A stretch of DNA of 64,000 bases from Pseudoneurospora amorphoporcata (GCA_033297205.1 MU859225.1:1-64000), one strand, 5' to 3'. Shown: positions 35,201 to 48,686, numbered from the stretch's first letter. Numbers and translations: made by a program. Notes: generated by a model not told the origin, from the letters alone.

Positions 35201-38200
35201 GGCAAATCACCCAGATCATCTCTCCAACAGAACCCCCTGGCTTTACTCCCTCAGGCATTGCCGCCGTGGGACACAACGCCAAAATGACGCTTTCCGCACT
35301 ATTCCAGCCTAGTTCTGTCTGGTTTCATTTCACTTACAGAGATGCCAAGTTGCGAGACATCTAAAACCCAACCCTCGTGTGCAAAGTGGTGCGCAGCGAG
35401 CTACGGGCAGGATACCCCCTTGCTGTTACAGGTCTTGTTGAGCGAGCGAGCCTTTCCGTGACGGGAGCCCATCATGATCAGAGCAACGCCTTCACGTTGG
35501 ACACCCGCCATTAAAAGAGGGACAGTGTTTCATTTGCCCTGACCCGTCTCACGGATAGGGCAAATCCATGAAATTCATATGTGAAAGTACCACAAGACGC
35601 AGTGGTCAGTAATCACCACTCCCAATATTCCCAGGCAGCCGACGCACCACCGCTTCCTTCTCCGGTTCTTAGAGCTCTCCTGGCAGTGCACAATGGTGCG
35701 ACGACGGTCAAGCGTTCCGTCAGCGCCGTTGTGTGAGACTAAACGTTCGGACGCTTCACTAGCGCAGACACCGGTGAACTCCCCTAGACTAGACCGTACC
35801 CAGCGACCGGAGAGGCCTGCCGACCTTCGGAACACGCAAAGGCCGTCCGTCATCTCAAACATATTTGTCACGAGAATCAGGCGTGACAGACACGGGGCTC
35901 GGCGCCAAGCACTGGCCACAGAGCCAAGGGTCATCAAGGTTGAGGTGGTGTTGGTGTTCAAGTTCCTCGAAATGGTGAGCAAAGGTGTGGTTGCGTGGGA
36001 ATGCGGAGAACTCAGCAGTCCAGGGACCAATTGGACGCCCGCTGTCTCAGAGACCCTCTCGAACCCACAGTCGGACCGATGAGGCTGAGATATACTTACA
36101 GCATTGCAGTACGAATTCCTCCCCCAGCCAGCAAATCACCATGTTGTGTTACCTTGGAAAAAGAAGGCATCAGACCATTGCTCGCGTGTGCAATTCTGAG
36201 ACTTCGGATTTCCATTTTTTGAATCTCCAGATCTCCTTGCGACACTCGGAAGGTGGCAGATCAATATCGACAGGGCTAATCAGCCTTGCAGGGTCTTGCA
36301 ACAACACCCTGCCAATTCGCAGCCTTGTCCGGCTAGTGTCTCCTGTTCTTCTTGTCCAGTACCGACGACACACAGTGGAAGAAACTCCCACCAGTACACC
36401 AGTGGATTGTATGTGGACTCCTCCATCAGTAGGGCGGAATCTCATCATCCACAAGCATCTCCAGTTTTGGCACCCGGTTTCCGGACAGTGACACCGGATC
36501 ACGGCCCATCCAGCTGTCTCCGTCGGACATTTTCCTCATCGCACGGTGGACCGTTGTCTTCTCCCCATTTCAGCACCGGTTCCGTGACTCCGTTATCAAC
36601 GTCTGCCGTCTCTTTCCGCTATCAAGGGAGTTTCCGGGCAAATGTTTCGTTTCTCGTTCTTTACGTTTTCCTCCCCGCTTATCCCCACACTTCCCGTTCG
36701 GGGATTTCGCCAGACTTCATGTTATGGTAGCGGGGAAGCGAGAAAGCTGTCAGCTCGCTTGAGTGAAGAGGCACACACATATATGACCTTCCTCTGCCTT
36801 GCTGCTTCTCTTCTGTCCTCTTTTTACACCCATGACCATTCACAAGCCGTTTATGACCACTTCGTCCTGCGGTACTCCGCGGGCCCAACCTGCTGCATGT
36901 TATATTGAATCAGACTAGGGTAGCAAATCAGGCCTCACTTGTCAAATAATAAAGCCGAAAGGCCCCTTGCAGCGCCATCCTACACTTGCACTCCGCGCTC
37001 ATTGACGCTCATCGCACAGCACAACATGGGGTCCCCAAGTTGGGGGAAGCAGAAAAGGTCTAGAGTTTGGCCATGTGCTTCGTCACGTTCTCGTCGCTTT
37101 ATCTCTTTACCCCTTCATTATCGTGATTTTCCTATGCTTGGTTGCCTGGCCAGGTACTGACACATGGTACTGTTAGTGTTGTCGGACCGAAGACTACGCC
37201 ATAGACGAGGGGAATATTCAAATCTACAAGTTTTAGCCTTCCAGAAGCCCGCCCATCGGTTCTTCCATCCAAGATTCAAAGATCATAAGCGCATCAAACA
37301 AAACCTCCGACCGCGCTATCTCCGCATTTGTTTCTCTTCTCTGCAATGCAGGTCCGACTGCAACCTGTTTCTCCTTGCCTTGCAGACTCCATCGCGGTTA
37401 CGTCCTTGAATTGCGGAGACGGATTCCACCTTTGATCGAAGCCAACCCCAGGAATCTGCGGTGATATAATTAACGGCTCGCTAAAAAGGCCGGGGTTGGG
37501 TTGGTCGCGGAGAAAGCTACATTCACAAGCATTTGTCCATACTCGGGGCGTCAAGAAAAAGGGCGCTCTTCCCTTTTCAATCATCTACTCCGCGCGCTTG
37601 CACCACCACTCGCAGGACCTCGCAGCTTCGAGTCGGTCCTTTTCATCCTTCCTCCCCTAGACTACCTGAGGCTTGAGGCCTCGGCATTCTTCCTTGCAAT
37701 GGTTCTCGTCGTCAATGGCACCAATGGCGCTGGAATAGTGACAAGGTGACGCAAATCTCGGCGTCCTCACCCATCATGGTCTCTACAACATAATGGCATA
37801 CGTATATACCTTTACAACGCCATCGGACAATTGGCTAACATGGAATAACTAGAGACATATACGCGAGCCCCGGACTAATGAACCAGTTCCTGCTTGTGAT
37901 ACCGTGAATCGGAGTCCGGACATCAAACAGTTTCCTTTTTGAAACTCCTCCCGATGCATCAAAGGACCTTGAAGGCTGGACAAGGCCGTTGAACAAAGCC
38001 GTCGCGCCGTTGCCATATTCCGTTGTATCGTGCCATACAACATGACATGCCGAAGAACCTCCCTACCGGCGTTGGCCTCACGCAGTCAAAACCATGGTGA
38101 ACCAGACGCTCACGTATATCCTCTCTTCAACTTGAGATGATGTGGACACCTCGCTGGTGTAATGCCCACTCCTGCCTCTAGGTGCCGGTTTTTGGGACCT

Positions 38201-41200
38201 TGCTCCGATGTCGAACGATCCGTTCGTTACTACCTCAGATTTTGTCTGACCTCCACTTGGACTTCTGACACAGCTCATTACTGCAGGGGCACCAGACACA
38301 GGGATTCCCAGAACTCGAATGTAGCCCGGATGGATCAACACCAAGGGGTCTCCGACACTTCGACATGCCAGTCGAGTCTGAAGCAAGCCCCGGGCTCCCT
38401 CCAACCCTTCTAATGTTGTTTAGACCCTGTCTGTGTCTCCTCTCAAGGGAAATTTTGCCCATTGAAGTCGGCCTTCGTTCGTTGGTTGTTGATGAAGAGA
38501 TTTTCGGTATCATCGGGGTCTGGTCATCTCCGTCACGTCATGCTTATGTGCCACAGGCGTTCTCGAGTGCATATCTCTCCTTTTAGACCTTCTTCTGGTC
38601 TATAATCAGTCATGCTACAGATTGATAATCTATCTCTCATCTCTAACATACCAGATACCGACTAGCCTTTGCCCCTATCGCACACCTGGGCAGATGACAG
38701 ATGACAGACTCACGAGAGGGGTCACCTTCGCTTCGCTTGAGCCCGTCCTGGACCTCGACTGTGGCTCGAGTGGCCACCAATCTATTATGATTCCAAAGGC
38801 ACTTTCTGTACCACTCCTACTCTCACACCCACTCACTCTCGCCTCCCGTTAGGGGGTACATCATCTTCAGGTACTTGGAAGGTTTCCACTAGAATCCTTC
38901 ACGCTAAAGCTCCCATGGTTCAACGTCCAGGCTGGCATACTGTGGCAGACGTACAAACGACCTAGTATGGATGTTTCGCCTAGCAGGCGAGATTTGCTGC
39001 ACCTGCCGGAGGTTGGTACCTTACACTCTGCTCATCCTGTCTCTATACACCAGATACCTCACAGCCACAACATCCAAGTGATGCCTTTCCCTCGTCCAAC
39101 TGGCTGTCGATCTTATCCCGGCTTCACTTCAGCGCGGAGTATATACATGTACATGTACACGTCGAACCGGCTCTGGTGTGAAGAAAAGAAAAATGGAGGA
39201 GGAGGGAGGGAGGGTGGGAACAGACAGTCAGACTTGGCGTTTACGGACTGCGGAGTGCATAGTCGATCATCTCGCAACCGAGACACGGCCTCGCTATAGG
39301 TAATAGGGTCGAGTGTTCCTAGCCTCTAGGTCTAGAGGTGGTGATTGGGTCCGCTTCGAGAATACGGCTAAGAGGATGGATGACGAGTGGGAGGCATGGC
39401 CTTCCTGGCAAGTAGAGGTATACACGCGCGGTATAACAAGTGGCGAATAAGGGGGTTAAGGGATGTCTCGTGAGTGCTCGAATTTTGGTGTTGGGTGGTG
39501 GACCATGCAACTGGACCTGGATCAGGGTCTCAATCTCCGAGAGATTATGTGGATGCAGCTGGGCACACCATACACGGTGGGCCAGGAGTGCTCTCCGCCT
39601 CCGCGGGTATTACAGCCAGGAGAGAAAGGAAGTGGAGGGAGGTGAAGTCCCGACTGCCCTAGAGGGATTGGTTAACGCTCAGGTGCACTTCATAGAGCAT
39701 GCCTGTCTGGCTGTAGGACGAGGGGATGGCGGAGTTTCAAGGAGATTGCTGTGGAAGGGCTCGGTCTGTGTAAACTCGGTCACAGTCAGTGCGTCAAGGC
39801 CTTGTCGTTTTTCTCGCCCTTCCCATTATTTAGGTAGGTACATAGTTTGACTCACGAGCAACTGCTAACGAACTGCACCATCGAGGAGTAAGGTAACGCA
39901 GAAGCAGCGGATATGATGTGAACTAACATTATGCCCGAGACAGCTAATAAAGCCGTATGGCTTGCAGTAAGTCTCGGTTGTAAAGAACTCTCGGTGGTAA
40001 AGAGGTAATAGATAGTTGGGAATATGTTGCATCGGTAAAAGAGCTTGAAGGCAACCTATCCCGTACCATTCATTAGGTACCTTATCACTCCAGAGGAGTC
40101 TCTACAATCAAGACCTACTGTGAGTAATACGGCCTTTTCCGGGTTTTTTTTCCTCGAGTACATCGCATTCGAAATCCGCCTAGCCGTTGCGACAGCTGCT
40201 ATACATGTGCTGCTTCCTCACCTTGGATACCTGATCCAGTGAGGAAGCATAGCACACCTAAGCAGTTCTTTTGTAGATGTAGCAAGTATCTCGAGCCAAT
40301 TGAGCCCTTCGGCAAACTCGCAGCCTTAGCGTCGCTGAGATCTTGGTCCCTTTTTTCGTCTTCCTCCCTCGAACTACCGGGCTGGAGTATCGTGACTAGT
40401 TAGGTTAGCTAGCGGTAGGCACCTAGGTAGACTAGTGCAGAACTCGATGAGACAGACAAGGCTGAAATTGACTAGATGTAGGCGTGGCGGTGGCATACCT
40501 ACCTTACCTGGTAAGACGGAGATACCAGGTGGGGCGCACCGATCTGATGGAGGACGACTGGAGAGCAATTTAAATCCAAGCCTTTGACTTGAGGATATCC
40601 GTACCTAAGGTATGCAGCTCGAAGTTTCAGTCCTTGTCTTACAACTGAAGTGCTCAATATTGGTGGAATATTCCCGAGTGGCTTGCTTGGTGACGACGTT
40701 TTTTTAAGTTCTTAAGATGAGGGGGGTTGATGCTGGGCGACTTGCGTTTATCCGTCTTACATACACCACTGCCTCCTCCTCTTGGTCGAAAGAATCCTGG
40801 TTGAACAATGACGACTTACATTGATTGCACTTTACGTCGTCCCATCTTCCAAGTCCCAGCTTTCCAGATTCCATGCTGCTGCAGCGTGCATATTATCAGG
40901 TATGCACTGCTACTGCTGCTGTGTATATCAGGCTAGAGGCAAGTTCCAAGTAAAGGGACATGGGGTTCGATGATGTGCCGCATTGACAGATGGATGCTTT
41001 GTCCTCGTGGTGCAGACAGATGGGCAGATATGCAGATGCAACGAGGGTGTTTCCGACCACCAATTTCCTACCGTCAAATGCCCATCTCGTCAACAAATCA
41101 GCCCATATTTGCAGTCTTCCAGGTCTGCATGGACTTGATTTTGGACATGGGATTACATATTGAGGTTCCGTTTGATGGAAGCTGCGAGAGAACACTGGGC

Positions 41201-43604
41201 AGTGACCTTGATGGACACTCGTAGGGCAGGTGCGACGCGCGCTTTGGAGAAGGCGGGGATTCAAGCTTTTACCTCAAGGAACAGGGAATGAGCGAGCCCG
41301 ATGATGGCTGCCGAGCTGGAAGAGCAATGTCTTGTTTGGAAGGAGCAATGGAGGAGTGTCTGAGGGGTGGTGGTGAGCAAGTGTTGATCATGGGAGTTCT
41401 CAGATTTCTCCGTCGCATGCACTCCGCCTGATCACCCAACGTTTTACCTTTCGTCCCCGACCTTCTCTACGAGCTTGATAAAAAGGACTAGGTTCGAAAG
41501 TTACCCGACCCCCCTCTTGCAGTCGTCTGCTTTCTTCTATCTTCCAAGATTAATGTCGCTTTTGACAAAGAAAGAAAGAAAGCGTGATTTGAAGTCCGTC
41601 TGTCGGTTTACCCTGTTATTTCTGCTGCTTGTGCCGCGCCCCCCCCCCCCAGCGTGCAAAAGAGAGGTAAACTGCGCTGACAGTAAGCAGTAAGCAAGTG
41701 ACAATTCAACGAAAGCGAGGTGCTCAATGTGCACTTCAAGCCCTTTCTCCACTCTGCGCTGCTCTGCACCGCTGAGCCTTATACGGACAGCTAACCGGAG
41801 CTTCCCCAACTTCCTGTCCACGACCCGATTCGTCGTCCAGGAATCCACTCCACGACCGCACGACGCCACGGACCATGAATGGTACACGATTGCGAACATC
41901 ACGATTGGGTCCTTTTATTGGAAGTTCAGCCGGGGAACCGCACTGACTACCTTATATAGTGGTATCTTGTGTCAGCCGCAAAACGCAGAGACATGGCGCG
42001 GACTCGCCCGAGACACTGGCCGATTTATCAATGTTCCAGTCAATACAGTCCGTTAAAAGTGTCAATGTTGCAGAGTTCCAGTACTCCAGTGTTTGAGGGT
42101 CCCAATAGGAAGAAAGCTTGATGTCTCTCTCCAGCAACCCAACCGTCAAGCCCACTGCAACAGCGGCATCGAAGATCACCCCCACCAAAAGCTTAAAACC
42201 GAGCCGCATCCGCCACCGGATTGGGGATTCAGGCCTACTGGGGCTGAAACATGGAGATCCGGAGGACGGCAATCAAGCCACTTGAAGGTGCAAGTCTTAC
42301 CTGAGCATCCGGCAGATCTGTGGTTGATTCCCATTCGATGGGCCGTTGCATATGTAATTGCTACTATCACAGCCAATTGTGGGTAGCACGGGCCTCCCTC
42401 AGAAAGGTGTAGGTAGAGGTTTTGTAAACCTGAATAAGCACCAACCGTCCACGGAGTTATAACAGCCGGGTTGGTGTTAATGTCGACCGGAGCAATAGCA
42501 GCTGGACTCCAGTCATGCCCGAGATTACCTCATCTTGATGCGATGCTTGCCCCACCATTTTTGCTTGAACACGAGTTAAAAGTTTACGTGATACCCTTCA
42601 TCGTGACCGACATGGACTCCAAGTTTTTCATGGGCAAACTCAGGCGATCAACACTGAAAAACCAACTCATTCCGGCATCTCACGCCATGCCTTGCCTTGA
42701 AGTCAGATGTTTTCTGCCACAAACCTTCCATGATGTACCTAGACAATCAAGCTTCTTTCAGGCAGGGACGGGAGCACAAGGCATGCAAGGGATTGAATGT
42801 GATATCCAAAGTTGGCAATAGTTGTTGGGAGTGGGAAACAGTGAAGCCATCGCCATCAAATATAAATAAACATCTTCCTCATCATTCCCAAACCCAAATA
42901 CTTTGCTGTGCCGTGAATCCTTGTCCGTCGCCGGCCTCTACCCCAGTCTTTTGTAAGCTTGTCCGTCTCAAAATTCCTTCTGTCGCAAACCCCGTCGCGA
43001 ACCCGTCGCAAAAGGATACACAACATATTCTTCTTGCTCCGAAAACACTACCAACCTATGTATGTGTGTCTTAGACTCTCACGCCTCTTGTGTCCTTCGT
43101 CCCCCCATGTCGTTTGCCGTCTTACAGCACTTCCACTTCCCATAGGTAACCACTGCCTTTGGTCCAGTCCTTTGCGGGTTTCACCAAAGCTTGTCCTGCC
43201 CATCAACAGCCAGCCCTTTCGCCTTTGGCCAACTGCGAGTTGCAGTCGTCATCCCCACTCCACAGCCCTAAACAAAACGGAAAGAGCCGTCCGTGAATAG
43301 CACAAACCCATGGGAATCCAGCTGTTTGACTGACGGGAAGCAAGTTTTAGTTCTCACTTAGCGCAGCACCCACGCCCCACAGCAGCCAAGCAGGGTATAG
43401 TTTTGGCGTCCGTCCGCCTCCTGTTGTGCCACTCGAGTATATATATCCCAGATCCCAGTACCCCAGTACCCCGGGATCCCACTCCAGCAGTACAGTAGCA
43501 ACGAACGATAGATACCTAGTACCGTACCGAGTACCAACCAGGAAGAAGGGAAAGAATCAGTACCTCTGGAGTCTAGAGCGAGGGAGGTATATATCTTGCC
43601 CATC
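32288..43604. other. 11.3 kb without a supportable gene
   Basis: Composition is ordinary (not AT-rich), yet no open frame shows a domain, signal peptide, or splice-linked continuation that I can defend. The part nearest the transcription factor (32.3-33.6 kb) is probably its promoter and leader. TAAATATAAATAAACA near 42860 and GAGTATATATATCC near 43435 are TATA-like sites upstream of the next gene. Variants of the TACCTAGAGGTA motif occur at about 39413, 39835, 40425, 40498 and 42408. Confidence 0.45.
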
Positions 43605-43842
43605 ATGGCCGACAACCAGCAGCAGCAACAGAAGCCGATTTATGTCGCCACTTATGGCCGTGATCCTAAAATGGCTGCGGCTGTTAGTGAGAAACTGTTA
43701 CCTGATATTGAAGGTTAGTCCTTTGTCTCTTTTTCTTGTTTTGAGTGTCGGTATGATTGACTTGGGAACTTTTGTACCGACTGGTTCTTGAACTTGGTGT
43801 GCCCACCATTGTCCATCCAAGCTGGTCTTCTTCATGTTTTCT

Positions 43843-43882
<40 letters not shown>

Positions 43883-44450
43883 CTGCTGACGTCCCCCCTT
43901 CCAATATACCCGAGTTCCCCCTTTTTTCATTCCTTCTCCTCTCACCCTCTGTTCATACACATTCGTGTTATTTATTCATTTATTTTTTTCTCTTTTCTTT
44001 CTCTCTTCAGTTTCTCAACCTTCAACAACAACAACCTAAAAAGCATCCATCAAACAACTAACCTCTAACACACACCCACCTCTCCCATAAACAGTAGTCC
44101 ACACCTCCCTCTCCCTCCCCACGGCCCTCAACGAGCTTCCCGCCCTCTTCGCAGGCGACACCTCCATCCTTCCCTCCTCCGGCTTGGGATCCAACACCAA
44201 CCTTTCGCCCTCGGAGCGCCACGTCCCCACCGCTTTGTTGTTTGGCGGCGGCAGCTTGACTGACGAAGAATACGAGAAAATCGTCGCAGCCGTGAAGGAG
44301 GCGATCCCCGGAGCAGAGGGAAGCGGCACGCCCGTGCAGTTCATCAGGGTCGGCAAGCGAGATGTCATTGCGGCTGGGTCGTTTACGGGGCCGAATCCGG
44401 AGGCCATTGCTAAGGTTTATCGGAAGAAGCTTGCTGGGGCGAAGGCTTAG
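43605..44450 (+). CDS. Conserved-looking protein of unknown function
   Basis: Exons 43605-43713 and 44095-44450 give 154 residues. Starts M-A-D-N-Q-Q-Q-Q-Q-K-P-I-Y-V-A-T-Y-G-R-D-P; after the junction V-V-H-T-S-L-S-L-P-T-A-L-N-E-L-P comes L-L-F-G-G-G-S-L-T-D-E-E-Y and V-G-K-R-D-V-I-A-A-G-S-F-T-G-P-N-P-E. Alternating strands and helices suggest a small compact cytosolic alpha/beta domain. No signal peptide or membrane segment. The intron is long for this window (381 nt) and contains a T-run of about 36 at 43847-43882. I do not recognise a family; the consistent splice frame and codon pattern support it as real. Confidence 0.75.
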
Positions 44451-44583
44451 GGGGTTCTTTGGGGGTGATGACGACGACGGTGATGGGGTGCGTGGGTGCA
44501 CTCGCCGGGAGCAGCAGGAGGAGCAGGAGGAGGAGGGGGGATTTCATGGTGGTATCGGTGGGAGGTTTGGCGGCGGTAATAAC

Positions 44584-45315
44584 ATGAATGATGCTTCTTC
44601 CCTTGTAGGGAATGACATCCAGGGAAAGGATACAAAGGGCGGAAACCTCAAGGCAAATGGGATTGGGAATGGCAAGAGGAGGTTCTGGCAGAGGTGCAGC
44701 AACTCTGCCGACAGTGGCATCGGACTACATGTACCGGCGGACGACGATAACGACAGCTCGGAAATCCACCACCAAGTGGTAACAAACGACGCACTCGGCG
44801 CCGCCATCGCCTCGGGAACTTGCACCTCCTTCACCTTTGCCGGATCCACCGGTTGGCGATACATCAGCCTGTCAGATGACGACCACATGCACGGCACCAT
44901 GCACAGCACTCATGCAGACCAAGACGAAAATGTTGGCCTACTTCACGAAATGCGTTTCCGAGGCAAGAAAAAGCACAAGGGAAAGAGGAAAGTTGTCATG
45001 TTTGCCAGTGGCATTCCAGAGGAGGAAGAACACGGGTATGAACATGAAGATGACGATACTACAAACGGGAAAAAGAAGGGCCGTGTCGTCAAAGGAAAAG
45101 GTGGTAAGTCCCTTGAAGGATGGTATGAGACAATCATGGTCCATGGATTCGGATCAATCGCTCGTTTATATGTACCCTGTGTTGATTTCACGACGTTTGA
45201 TGAGAATGAAATGGGGAGGAAAGAGGTGGTGGGTTCGATGATGCCGAGGCAGGCACAGGCGCATGTTGTGATTTTCGATGATGGGCTTGGGGGAATAGCG
45301 CTTCGTGATTTATAG
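44584..45315 (+). CDS. Hypothetical charged protein
   Basis: An open frame of 243 residues from the ATG at 44584 (M-N-D-A-S-S-L-V-G-N-D). It has lysine-rich segments (G-K-K-K-H-K-G-K-R-K and N-G-K-K-K-G-R-V-V-K-G-K), acidic stretches, a patch T-S-F-T-F-A-G-S-T-G-W-R-Y-I-S-L-S-D and a C-terminal H-V-V-I-F-D-D-G-L. The frame is open further upstream, overlapping the end of the previous gene, where it becomes low-complexity, so the start is uncertain. It ends 54 nt from the convergent gene at 45369-46967. No family recognised; it could be the 3'-UTR of the previous gene. Confidence 0.4.
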   Translation: MNDASSLVGNDIQGKDTKGGNLKANGIGNGKRRFWQRCSNSADSGIGLHVPADDDNDSSEIHHQVVTNDALGAAIASGTCTSFTFAGSTGWRYISLSDDDHMHGTMHSTHADQDENVGLLHEMRFRGKKKHKGKRKVVMFASGIPEEEEHGYEHEDDDTTNGKKKGRVVKGKGGKSLEGWYETIMVHGFGSIARLYVPCVDFTTFDENEMGRKEVVGSMMPRQAQAHVVIFDDGLGGIALRDL

Positions 45316-45368
45316 TAATCCTTGGTGGCCATGTGTAGAGGTAAATGAAATTGATTCTGTCTGTGTGC

Positions 45369-46967
45369 CTAGGTACTTCCAGTCCAGACCAATGGAGGTA
45401 AATCCTCTTCCGTGCCGCTATGATGCGAAAGGCTCAGATCCGAGTCTGTTCCTCCTCCATCCTCCGTGTCGGACACTAGACTACCTGTATAGTTTTCAGA
45501 TAGATCTTCTGACAAAGCACCAAATCTGTGGTTGCCGTCTTGCCATCGCCGCTCCTGAAGCAACTGTTCGCTTCGATACTCATCCCATACCCATACCCGG
45601 GCAATCGATAGTTCAACGTCTTCGTGGGTCCAGCATGAGGTGGTAGGAGTGTTTGAGGGCGCAGAAGGACTCGCGGGGGTAGTAATGTTAGAGGGGATAG
45701 GGGCGTTTGAGGGGGTATGGCTCGGTTCCTCGGTTGCTCCTGCTCGCCACGAAGGACGGTTATTCATATCCCACCTTTTCCGTTTGAGTTCATTAATACA
45801 ATTCATCATCTTGTTGTATGACGCGCGTTGGAGCGTAGGGCTGGTAATGAGATTCCTCGCAGAGCCCCAGTACCGAAGTGACTTAAATGGAATAGTATAA
45901 ACCGTCGCTATGTTGACGCCGCATTCTTTCGGGAGGGTTGCTTTACCGCCCTCCAGGAGGAGAGAGTTTCTGGTCTTTGGTTGAGCCCGACCGGACTGGA
46001 GATCCATGAGATGACGGTGCCTGGAAACCCCGGGTCCTTTCAAAGGGCCTCTGCCGTTGCAACTGGTGACCTAAACGGCACCATTCCGGTTAACACTCTA
46101 ACCAGGGCAGGTACATGGATTTCATGGGCTGAATCAGATGACTGTACAGTACAGTACCATTTTATTTAGCCCAGGGAGGACATGGAACAGAAGATACGAA
46201 CCAGGCAGATACGGACAATGTCCGTGCGTGTGTCTTCATCCCGTTTCTTGGAAAGAATCATGACCGGATGGCTGAAAAAGTCATCCGGAATATCCGGGAT
46301 GTCGAATCTTTGCCATTCAGGCCCGATCTTTCCCTTTCGGGGGAGGTACATGATGACACCTCGGATATGGACATCATCAGGGTCACCAGAACCCAACCTC
46401 CTCCCAGGGACCACGTACGTCATGCCGCTTTTGGCGTTGCCAGGCTCTCCCGCACCATTGGGCAGTGCTGAGGGAACTGCTTCGTCCGTGTTGGCCGAGA
46501 ACACACGGTTCCCCGGAACAACTTCAGGGGGGGGAACTTCAGTTGTAATTGTTCGGCGCATGTTGGCTAGGAACACACGGACCTCTGGATGGACTTGAGC
46601 GGAGCGAACCACGCCATATAGGTACACAGGCAATCCGCCGGCGGTAGAAATCTCACTGTCGTAGGCTCTGAAGGACACGGTTAGTTCCACGAAACCACGG
46701 TTTCAGGTAGCGCGGTCATGCTCACCGGTGGTGTGAGTGTGCTACTGTAAGTCCGGAGAAATATAGGTATCCTTCTCGCTGGGCTTGACAGTTGTGAGCT
46801 GTGGTAGTGGGATCGTATCCTCCTTCTGCCGGGATAAGAGAATCACCCCAAGGGCAACGAGGTACGAGATAATGACCTTCCTGGCGGACTAGGAGAGGTA
46901 GCTCATAGTGTATAGAAGAAGGTCCTGGTGGAAGGAAGGTTAAGGTCTGCTCCCTTTCTGGTTTCAC
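45369..46967 (-). CDS. Member A of the HPVV/VTSF (PemK-like?) family
   Basis: Three segments, 46967-46726, 46667-46202 and 46070-45369, join into an uninterrupted 470-codon frame. Segment 2 ends with R-G-V-I-M-Y-L-P-R-K-G, F-F-S-H-P-V-M-I-L-S and D-I-V-R-I-C-L; segment 3 opens V-T-S-C-N-G-R-G and later has A-T-V-Y-T-I-P-F-K-S-L-R, then a Ser/Thr/Pro-rich and acidic tail. The second intron falls at the same phase-0 site as in the members at 60991 and 63674. There is no ATG in segment 1: it opens at GTG (46967) after an in-frame stop, and the first in-frame ATG is at 46561. Either there is another upstream exon, translation starts at 46561, or the start was lost. No function is known; similarity to PemK/MazF-type barrels is my inference. 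Confidence 0.6.
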
Positions 46968-46995
46968 ACACGGGTTCTACGAGAGTTTCAGCTAA

Positions 46996-47008
46996 GGTAT
47001 TTATACTT
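46996..47008 (-). promoter_or_regulatory. Candidate TATA box of member A
   Basis: On the minus strand AAGTATAAATACC lies about 30-40 nt upstream of the open start of the first segment at 46967. Position and sequence fit a TATA element, which argues that transcription begins near 46965 and that no further upstream exon exists. Confidence 0.35.
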
Positions 47009-48686
47009 AAAACCAGCAGCGCAAACTGACTAACCGGTAGTGGTGCGCGTCAGCCAATAGCCTCCTTCAGTCGGTCTAGCTTGTTACTATGTTTTGTAAA
47101 ACATCGTGACCAACGGCGCGGTGAGTAGGAGGTAGTTGGGAGGGGTGCATGGTGCCTGGAACTGACCTTGCCTTGTGGGTAGTGTTACACGCACGCAAGT
47201 ACATACCTTAGGGGGCCTTATCTCATGTTGGCATACATGTAGCCGGCATGTGAAGATGGAATAACTCAGAAGTGATCTTGAAAGATGCGAGTGTCTGCAG
47301 GAGCCGGCCCGGCCACTGGGAGAGGTCAGATAATTGCCTGGACTATCATACTATCAGTCAGCTTTGGGGCCTTGGGCACGATGACACTTGACAGAAAGCA
47401 ATAAAGATGATGATTACAAAGAAGTGTATCGTACCCGAAAGTTCAACGGGCGGTCACATTGCGGATAACATCAGCATGCTCGACCCCTACCTAGAGGTAA
47501 GTTATCGGGAAGCTGGCATATCCGTTCTGACCACAACTGCAAAATGATACCTTACATGTACCCGGCGTTCGAAATGCTCAAAGTGGGGACGGAGCTGCGT
47601 CCAAGCGCGATGTTGTTATACTCTTGCGACTACCCTCAGTGGGCTCAAAGTGCGCCGTATTACTCGCGAATTTTGGCGCATGAGCTTATAGTAGTTGGAT
47701 GGTGTCGCCAAAGACTGGATAACCGGTTGCTGAAGAAGCGACCTGGCCTCGCAGACGTCGCTAGGTAATACTAAACTTCTTAGTAAGAAGAGCCGAAGGG
47801 CAAAGATAAGGTACGATTGGATACCTACAAAGTTCATGTTGCATAGACGAGGCACTTAGAACTAGACGCTGAGCAGGCGTACGCCTGCATCATGCTACCT
47901 GCCTCCGGGCTGGAGGTGCCTGGGCATGCGGAGCCCGATTCTGTCGCTTTGAGCACATTAGCAACACAGAACTCGGACTTCCCCAAGATCTCAAGGCGGA
48001 AGTACACAAGGACAGGGAGTGGGTTGTTCGCAATTGAAGTGGTCGGCGAGAGATGGTCGAGTGTCTTTGGAGCTTAGTACGTAGGAAGCATTGCAAAGAA
48101 GATGGTTTGGGAGCAAAACAGAAAGCAGGGATTCTGAAAGGAAGGAGATTTTTTCACGAGACAAGTTCGGTCAAACCTCTCGTCGCCCACCAGATCACAA
48201 TTCAAGTCGATGTTTCCCCGTCGTACTGTTCAAGAGTGGAAGGAGCGAGTGGACTCGGCCCGGTGGATGCAGAAGTATGGTGCTCAACATCGCAGGTGTA
48301 GGTACCGTGTGTACATGGCTGCCAAGAGATAGTGTATCACTGCTTAGCATATCGCGGTCACTAACAAATGTTAGCACTTGTTAACTCCTTCAACTTCCTT
48401 TAGCTCCAGTCCCCTCTTCGGTTCCGAACTTCCTACTTCCAACCGAGTAACTCCAACGGCCCGACCGAGCCTCCTGAACCACGCGCCACCTGCTTGCACA
48501 GTCACAGCAACCCGACAGCCCTTGCCTTGCCGTCCATGTGACCCCTTTGCATAATCTCTCAACCCATATTAACCCCTTTCTCTCGCACTGCCCTTCTCCC
48601 GTCGAGCTCTCCTTGCTCTTCCCAAACCACATTCCTAGCCAGTAAGGTATCCATCCCATCCCCAAACCAACAATTTTCACTCCTCC
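47009..48686. other. Intergenic, no gene seen
   Basis: No supportable coding sequence. A full TACCTAGAGGTA copy is at 47489-47500. Contains the 3' flank of the thioesterase gene. Confidence 0.5.

Noticed and set aside
41475..41520. GGTTCGAAAG, B-box-like
   Set aside because: No matching A box or acceptor stem.
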